Assembly: GCA_010645155.1 (NCBI GenBank)
Contig: JAAGOF010000100.1
Location: forward strand, 274,421-338,420
DNA length: 64,000 bases
Direction: 5' to 3'
Origin: Tigriopus japonicus
Lineage: Eukaryota; Arthropoda; Copepoda; Harpacticoida; Harpacticidae
Positions 58,110 through 64,000 of this stretch are shown here, in pieces (position 1 is the first letter of the stretch; every line of letters starts with the position of its first letter). The notes under the pieces are model-generated. The model saw only the letters and a list, made by a program, of their open reading frames with translations. It was not told the DNA's origin and searched no databases. Both the position numbers and the translations under genes were made by a program.

Positions 58110-58411
58110 GTAATGCATCTGGGATTGTAGTTATGTGACAACGCCTTTGATTGAATGGATGAATTTTAGGCGATATACCCTGTAGAATCAAAGGTGACAC
58201 GGCATTCTGGGGAAAGTTGGTTTCTCTACCTTAAATGAGAAGCAAATTTAACATTGGAGAAGCAATGTTTACATTCTGGCAATGTCTTCCCCACCTCACA
58301 ACGGAACTTTGCCCTTTTTTGCTCACGCAACCTTGAATTAATTTTTGTGTCGTTTATAAGTGAGACTACAACTGGTGACCCGACGAACACGCTGCACGTC
58401 TCGCCAACGCT

Positions 58412-58677
58412 ATGGCGACCACCCCGATGGCCTCCGCGGCCACTCCGACGGCTTCCGCGGCCACCCCGACGACCAATACGGCCACGCCCTTGATGAGGGC
58501 CGATCTGGTGGCCTTGACCGTGGCCGGCGTGGCCATCAAGGTACCAAAGCTTGACCGATCTGATCCCGAATTGTGGTTCTTTGCCGCCGAGGGCCCTTCC
58601 ACCTTGCGGGGATCACCAAGCAAGCCACCAAATTTTATCACATGACCAGTGTTCTGGATGCCTCAGACAGTAATAAG
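58412..58677 (+). pseudogene. Family B gag, N-terminal fragment
   Basis: It begins MATTPMASAATPTASAATPT after the primer-binding site. It continues through ADLVALTVAGVAIKVPKL and DPELWFFAAEG, a motif common in gypsy-type Gag N-termini (PxLWF). A one-base frameshift near 58600 separates this from KFYHMTSVLDASDS in the next frame. The fragment is then cut by a hAT insertion at 58678. Non-functional. Confidence 0.75.
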
Positions 58678-60408
58678 TAGAGCTAGGGAAAAATTTTTTT
58701 TTTCATCAAAAATATTTTTTTACATTTTTTGCCAATTTTACGTGAATATAACATTTTAATTTTATTTGACATATTTTGGAAAATTTCAACATTTTCTTAA
58801 CATTTTTTGTACTTTTTGCTCAAAAATGTCATCCCAAAACCGGTTCTGAGGGACCAATTAATGAAATGAAGGCTTGAAGTTTCCCGCCAAAATTTCCCGT
58901 TAATATTGTCATAGTTCAACTTCACATTTTACGATGGCAATTAATTAAAATCTTTGGAAATGGGAAAAAAGTGCCCTTAAAGGTTCTTGTCAAAAAATTA
59001 TGAAAAAGTTCAAATCAGAAACTTTGTGATCTTTTTCCTATGATTATTTTACGTGGGCTAAATAGCTATCTGTAGAGTAAAGTATGTTTTAAGTTGGCAC
59101 TGTTGCCACTATTTACTCAGACTTTAATATCTATTACCTTTCAAAGGATCTGAATGTGCTTTCTGACTTATAACTAGAGATGTCGCATTGGCGCAAAATG
59201 TTTTTTTACACTTTTCACAATTTATTTGCACTTTTTGCACTTTTTGCCATTTTTGGACTAAAATTCCAAAAGTACTTGAAATGCTCATTTTTAAACTTAT
59301 TTTTTGAACATAATTTTTTTTTAATCTGAAGTCAGAGATTCAATTTTCTTGAATTTCTCTGTTGTGCTTGACATCTACAAACATTCACATACGAACACAA
59401 ACACAAGCATAGAGAAACCAAAATATCAGTTCTTTCTTGATCCAGAAAAATCTCTCGTGATCGCTACCACCAGATTGGCAAAGGCAATGGAAAACAACAA
59501 TTTCCTCCTCGAACTTATCGTTGCATATGGCTTTGGAACCTGGTTTTTGAAGGTGTTTTTGTCGATATCGTCCAGCACTTGAGCCGCTACCAAAATCGTA
59601 ATTGGTTTAACTTCAAAGTGAGTGACGAGGAGAAAAAAAGCTCTCCTTGGATTTGCATGTGTTTCTCTCAGCTCATCATGGAGATCTTTCTACGAGATCC
59701 GACGTTTTCAGAGTTGCCACTCAAAAGTAGGTCCAACAAACAAATATGAGGCGTGTTTGGCTTCAAAATAGCTGTTTTTGTGCACGACGAGATTATCAAT
59801 TCCATTCAGACTTGGGATTGGATTTGGGAAGGTACAGTAGCTTAAGGAATCAACCGTCGGAGGGAATATAATCTCCTTGAGGAACTCCTCCTTCTAGTGT
59901 AGTGGGAAAGTGTGAGTGAGTTCGTAAGTGTAAGTATGCGTGTGAATGAATGTACTAAAAAAAATTTGAAAAATTTTTATTTGCACTTTTTACTTGCGTT
60001 TTTTCCTGGTTTTTTTTGCACTTTGAGTAGCACTTTTTGCACTTTTTATTTGCACCAAAATGACACCTCTACTTATAACAAACTGTTTTGACGTCTAGCT
60101 TATAAATACACCCCCCAATGCAAAGCGCAACATCCCGTTTTTTTAAGCTAGTTTTGACGGCATTATTTCCTTCAGATGTCTGGTTAAACTGTCTTAAGTA
60201 GTCTTCTCAAGTCCTCCACGCATCTAGTCCCATTTCTTACACATTTCGTTGACTTTTTTGCCCTAATTTTCAACATTTTTTGCACTTTTTGATCAAAATT
60301 TCAACATTTTTGCCCTTTTTGCCCTATATTTCAAATTTTTTTGCCCTTTTTCCTGACATTTGAATGACATTTTTTGGACGTATTTCCAACATTTTTTCCC
60401 GGGCTCTA
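58678..60408. mobile_element. hAT-like element in family B gag, TSD GTAATAAG
   Basis: It starts TAGAGCTAGGGAAAAA and ends TTTTTTCCCGGGCTCTA. Exact flanks GTAATAAG lie at 58670-58677 and 60409-60416. Subterminal TTTTTGCAC/TTTTTGCCC-type words repeat at the right end. It contains another complete hAT-like element (59175-60071); without it the length is about 826 bp. No transposase. Confidence 0.87.
59175..60071. mobile_element. Nested hAT-like element, TSD CTTATAAC
   Basis: The 897-bp element starts TAGAGATGTCGCATTGGCGC and ends CAAAATGACACCTCTA. It is flanked by CTTATAAC (59167-59174, 60072-60079). Subterminal TTTGCACTTTTT words are repeated at both ends. A 77-codon frame inside shows no recognisable transposase motif. 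Confidence 0.88.
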
Positions 60409-60425
60409 GTAATAAGTTTGGTTAA

Positions 60426-61577
60426 GGTCTAGTATTTCGGACCAGGCGTGCGTCATATTAAAGAAGAAGGCATGGATGGGCACTTTCCTGACGCTGTCCG
60501 ACTTTGATCTAAACATTCGTGATTAGGGGCAAGACGATTATTTGGTGTCGTCTCGATCTCGTGCACGTAAAGTTTGAGCACAAGCACAGATTCACACGTT
60601 GGTATTTTAAAGTCTGACATCGACAAAAATCATGCAGTTTTGATCATTCGTTGAAAATGAAGGCCAAACGTTCCTCTAAATGCCTGGAGACACACAGAGT
60701 TGATATGCTTTTAAGTCTATCTCTCGGCCCGAGACCATCACTATTTTGTCCAAAAAGTTTGTTTAGATCAATTAGTACAATGAATTTTCCTGGCGAGCCA
60801 GGCCGGGAAACTGCGTATAAGGTGGTTGGCACTGCTGTGATCAAGAAAAGGCGAGGGGTTACTGACTAAGGATGACCAAAGGTGTTGTTCAAAAAACTGC
60901 TGAAATGAGGGACTTCCTAACAACACATTTCAATAATAGAGCAATGGATTTTTAATCCTAGAATAAGTGGTTAGGCCAATTTTTTGAGCTGGCCTAACTG
61001 AAAATAATGAACATCATTAAGCGCAGTCCAAAGTTCTGTCCAGCTTTTTGCCCCGGGTCTGTTCAGCAAAATCACCTCGCACGAGGAATCTGTTAAGCCA
61101 GGTTTAGTTAAGCTAGTACACATCTTGAGCGCATTCTTTGTTTATTGTGTCACAAAAAATTTAACTTAACTAAAACCTAGCAAAACATGGCCACCCTGGA
61201 TTTCCCTTCTCCCTCTCCTAAAGTTTAACGCACGCCCGGTCCGAAATCACAGATCATATAATGACTAGATGTCGCATTGGCCCGTACCGTCGGCGAGAGA
61301 AAAATGACACCACTTGGCCCAGCTGCGCTAGCTTCAAAATCTCAGGGCGACCGCGTGCTCAGAAGTAACGACGTTCGCTCGCGTCAAGAACAAAGTACGT
61401 ACGGTACTTTGAGTTTGTTCAGGATTTGGCCACGCTGGCAAAATTTTGAAAAGTTCGAAATTCCCACCATTTTGGGGTGTAGTGTTATGTACCAGCTGAT
61501 GAAGCAAAGTTGTCCACCTTTTTCTCGCACGAAGCGAGGTCTAGCCATTATTTGGTCTGTGTCCGAAATACTAGACC
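60426..61577. mobile_element. TTAA-flanked TIR element in family B gag
   Basis: TTAA at 60422-60425 and 61578-61581 flanks inverted ends GGTCTAGTATTTCGGACC followed by (A/G)GGCGTGCGT. TTAA is the exclusive target of piggyBac elements, though the GG terminus is not the usual CCC. The ~1.15-kb body is non-coding. Its right terminal repeat has been split by the 314-bp MITE at 61248-61561. Confidence 0.7.
61248..61561. mobile_element. 314-bp MITE, copy 2, TSD TCCGAAAT
   Basis: Same length as, and nearly identical to, the copy at 30552-30865. Exact flanks TCCGAAAT lie at 61240-61247 and 61562-61569. It inserted within the right inverted repeat of the TTAA-flanked element, which lets the pre-insertion site be read. 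Confidence 0.9.
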
Positions 61578-61581
61578 TTAA

Positions 61582-61840
61582 TCGAAAGTGTCGCCGCATC
61601 CTCCGTTCTTGCCATGCGTCGGCTGGCGACGTCTCAGCCACGCCCTACGACGACTTTAAGGCCGCAGTCCTCCGCCGTGCTGAATTGAGCAATTTCCAGA
61701 CCACCCAGGCCTTCAAAGCGTATCAGATCGGGGACCGGGACCCCACAGACGCCCTCAATGACCTGCTTGACCTGTGGCACGGGGGCGCCGCCCACGCGCA
61801 AACGTGCCCGGCCTTCAGAGGTTTTTACGTGGACAAACTG
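61582..61840 (+). pseudogene. Family B gag, central fragment
   Basis: Reads RRILRSC...TPYDDFKAAVLRRAEL...IGDRDPTDALNDLL, which resembles the Gag segment YDxLKxxLxxR...LGDRxPSxLL of gypsy elements. It is the continuation, one frame off, of the fragment ending at 58677. No zinc knuckle or protease follows. Confidence 0.65.
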
Positions 61841-61841
61841 C

Positions 61842-62050
61842 CAGCAAGGCTCCCAAAATTCACGACGGCCAACGAAGGCCGACCTGGTAGCCTTGACCGT
61901 GGCCAACGTGGCCAGCAAGGCTCCCAAAATTGACGACGGCCAACGAAGGCCGACCTGGTAGCCTTGACCGTGGCCAGCAAGGCTCCCAAAATTGACGAAG
62001 GCCGACCTGGTAGCCTTGACCGTGGCCAACGTGGCCAGCAAGGCTCCCAA
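61842..62050 (+). repeat. Tandem repeat of a gag N-terminal segment
   Basis: About three units of 60-71 bp contain GAAGGCCGACCTGGTAGCC and GCCAGCAAGGCTCCCAAAAT. In one frame they spell ADLVALTVANVASKAPKI, nearly the peptide found near the Gag N-terminus at 58498-58557. Part of the 5' gag has therefore been copied and amplified just upstream of the polypurine tract. Confidence 0.8.
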
Positions 62051-62170
62051 CGTTTCCCTTGTCTCTCCTTATCCATATTTTGGTTCACATCGTTCCAGCT
62101 TCTTTCTATTGCCTTCCCATTTACTTTATCTCTTTCTTGTAAGGCTCTTAGACGACCCTGAGGGGGGTAT

Positions 62171-62292
62171 TGTGGGGAGACGGCAACCCTGAAAGAGGAA
62201 ATAAACTATTCTACTAGAACCTTCGGCGGAGAGAAGACGTCTCTCCGAGTTCTCTGACGAATCGATCGTTAACTAGGATCGACATCCCTACA
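62171..62292 (+). repeat. Family B 3' LTR
   Basis: 122 bp, TGTGGGGAGACGGC to CATCCCTACA, with AATAAA at 62200-62205. Preceded by the purine run GAGGGGGG and followed by AGTT, which equals the bases before the 5' LTR. Confidence 0.9.
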
Positions 62293-62389
62293 AGTTGTGC
62301 CCATTTTAGCAAATTCAAGCCATTTCAAATTTAGCGTGTTTTAAAAGTCTAGGTTCGTGGAAACGATTGATATTTCCACAGATATCCAC

Positions 62390-62945
62390 AGGTGCGTTAT
62401 GAAGATAAGAATATTTTTTAACGGAAAATGTATTTTAAGTACCTTTTAAGTGAGATTGTATGTATTATTTTGGGCTTTTTTGATTTAAACTTCAAAACTC
62501 AATCTTTTATTGTTATAGTTTTTTATAGTTTTGAGCTATTTTGACATTAGCTCCAAAACAAAAAATTTCATTTATTTTTGCAATATTGAAAAGCTATATG
62601 AAATCTTTGGGAATTTGTTTTTTCATATAACAATAGCGTTTTTCGGCTTTTTGGGGTCAAAAACGGACCATTCAAAGTCAAATAACTCAGCTGCTGATGT
62701 ATGAATTTTTATTCACTTTGAATTCATAAGGTAACTAAATGGTCTCTACATATGGTTTAAATAGGTTATTGAAAAATGTCGTAATTATTAGGTTTTTAGG
62801 CATATAACTTTTTCCCTGGGCCTAAACTTATAGAATACAATAAAAGTAAAGTTGTTCCCCATTAAAATGTGGGTCCCAAAAGGGCCATGATGTCTTTGGT
62901 ATTTTGATTCAAACTCAAAAACCCATTCGGAACACCATGCTTGAT
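62390..62945. repeat. Copy of the MRPS5-intron foldback family
   Basis: Aligns with 45170-46340 and 49400-49802 over most of its length, including ATATAACTTTTTCCCTGG and GTAAAGTTGTTCCCCATT. It ends GGAACACCATG, the same terminus as the intron 7 element. Only one arm is present. Confidence 0.65.
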
Positions 62946-62962
62946 TAAGGATGGATTATGGT

Positions 62963-63756
62963 TAGAGACAGGAAGTTTAGACGAATAAAACTGTCAAATT
63001 AGACGAAAAAAGACGAATAAAATTGCGCGATTAGACGAAAAAAGACGAATAAAATTGCGCGATTAGACGAAAAAAGACGAATAAAATTGCGCGATTAGAC
63101 GAAAAAAGACGAATAAAATTGCCCGATGAAACGAAAAAAGACGAATAAAAGGCTTCATTAGAAGAAAAAAGACGAAAAAAACTCTTTCACGGTAAAACGG
63201 CAAAATCTACAAAAGTAACGAACAGAAAAGTGCCAAAAGGGCAAGAAATGGTCAATGCAAAAAACAGTTCAAAAAGAGTTCAAAACCGCCCTTTTTTCAA
63301 CGTTTTCAGTTGGGCATTTCAGTTGCATTTAATAGCAAATTTACTGACACATTAATTGTTTGCATAGTCGGATAGCTTTTTTCAATCCAATAGTTGCCTT
63401 TTCTTTCAGTGTCTGTCAGGAAACCTTACAAGTTAAAATTTAAGTGTGGATCATATTTTGTTCGAGCAAAAACGCAAATGACAATCAAACTATTACTTTG
63501 GCCCAAGTTTTGGCGTTGAATTTTTTTGAATGTGTCTATTTGATTTAAAATTTGAGAAAAAACTTAAAATCCAAGAAAATTTTCCATTTTGGACTAATCA
63601 AACGAAAACCCTTGAGTAAAATTGCCGGATTAGACGAAAAAAGACGAATAAAATCCAAATCAGACGAATAATTTTGTCGCGACGAATAAGGTTAAAAAAG
63701 ACGAATAAAGACGAAAAAAGACGAATACGTTTATTCGTCTAAAGTTCCTGTCCCTA
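62963..63756. mobile_element. hAT-like element (GACGAATAAA family)
   Basis: It starts TAGAGACAGGAAGTTTAGAC and ends CTAAAGTTCCTGTCCCTA. Arrays of GACGAAAAAAGACGAATAAA lie inside both ends. Flanking 8-mers do not match, so the duplication has been lost or the ends come from different copies. Related to 37758-38540 and 26640-26983. Confidence 0.75.
62997..63130. repeat. 32-bp tandem array at a hAT-like terminus
   Basis: Four near-perfect units of GATTAGACGAAAAAAGACGA followed by ATAAAATTGCGC. Near identity between units implies recent amplification. A shorter, more degenerate version is at the element's other end. Confidence 0.85.
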
Positions 63757-64000
63757 AATGTAACTTAAAACTAACTTATAAGGTGAATTTTTGGATTATT
63801 TTTCTTTAGTACTTTTATCAAACATAGTTAGACGTAAGATCAAATTTTTGCAAAATTCCAATGCAAGCTGTTTGCTGCAAATATTGCACTTTTTGAACCA
63901 AAAATTTACGTTGTACTTAAAGTTTATTTTTCTAATATGTGCAGATCATCAATAACTTTTAAATTTATGTAAATCTACTTTATCAAAGATGATTTACGAA
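63757..64000. other. AT-rich end of window
   Basis: AT-rich, with no open frame or repeat boundary recognised. Confidence 0.4.

Larger units (their letters stand above)
52758..58365. mobile_element. Mutator-like TIR element, 82-bp identical TIRs, 10-bp TSD
   Basis: Bases 52758-52839 and 58284-58365 are identical inverted repeats (82 of 82 by eye) starting TCTCACTTATAAACGACAC. The flanks CTACAACTGG (52748-52757, 58366-58375) form a 10-bp direct repeat, and the target is the LTR/primer-binding-site junction of family B. Long TIRs with 9-11-bp duplications are the Mutator (MULE) hallmark. Removing the gypsy element leaves about 740 bp with no transposase, so it is non-autonomous. Identical TIRs point to a recent insertion. 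Confidence 0.8.
50753..62292 (+). mobile_element. Gag-only LTR retrotransposon (family B) inflated by nested insertions
   Basis: The outer limits are two 122-bp LTRs: 5' LTR pieces 50753-50860 plus 52739-52752, and 3' LTR 62171-62292. They differ at about three positions and are flanked by AGTT at 50749-50752 and 62293-62296. Inside are a primer-binding site (TGGTGACCCGACG, split), gag-like sequence in two blocks, a purine run GAGGGGGG before the 3' LTR, and no pol. Without insertions it would be near 1.2 kb, so it depended on another element. It now spans 11.5 kb because of the insertions listed separately. Confidence 0.85.

Noticed and set aside
62171..62292. Solo LTR
   Set aside because: It is preceded by a purine tract and gag sequence, and its 3' flank AGTT equals the 5' flank of the LTR at 50753, so it is the 3' LTR of that element.

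Overview
The window is nuclear DNA of a multicellular eukaryote, most likely an arthropod and plausibly a copepod crustacean. The protein-coding genes have GT..AG introns and metazoan architectures, short introns alternate with TE-swollen ones, and CCTAA motifs (complement of the arthropod telomere repeat TTAGG) occur. Species assignment is inference. There is one assembly gap (24576-24670). Start codons were set at ATG; many long frames that open on TTG or GTG were discarded.

Host genes. (1) 3682-10791 (+): a seven-exon nuclear 5'-3' exoribonuclease XRN2/Rat1 gene (1013 aa). Its 3.0-kb intron 4 holds an intact intronless casein-kinase-1-gamma-like gene on the same strand (6476-8116), probably an expressed retrogene. 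(2) 11734-14358 (-): a five-exon E2F1-3-type transcription factor (603 aa), convergent with XRN2. (3) 35447-36574 (+): an intronless UPF0489/C5orf22 family gene (375 aa). (4) 42854-50118 (+): an eight-exon gene for mitochondrial ribosomal protein uS5m/MRPS5 (469 aa), whose introns 2 and 7 are filled with repeats. These genes have no shared pathway; they are housekeeping islands in repeat-rich DNA.

Repeats. Most of the rest is transposon-derived. At least twelve non-autonomous DNA elements are bounded by 8-bp target-site duplications (TSDs), nine or more with termini fitting the hAT rule (TAGNG or CAGTG). There are also a small TA-flanked MITE with a CCTAA-rich core, several long inverted-repeat (foldback) elements, a tRNA-like SINE piece and degraded LINE fragments.

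The showpiece is 50749-62296. It is one small gag-only LTR element (122-bp LTRs, 4-bp TSD) blown up to 11.5 kb by nested insertions: an unclassified 1.9-kb insert in the 5' LTR; a Mutator-like element with identical 82-bp terminal repeats and a 10-bp TSD in the primer-binding site, itself split by a complete Ty3/gypsy retrotransposon (53247-58109; identical 140-bp LTRs, 5-bp TSD, uninterrupted 1436-aa gag-pol frame); two hAT elements one inside the other; and a TTAA-flanked element carrying a 314-bp MITE. Nearly every boundary can be read from its target-site duplication, so the order of insertion can be reconstructed.
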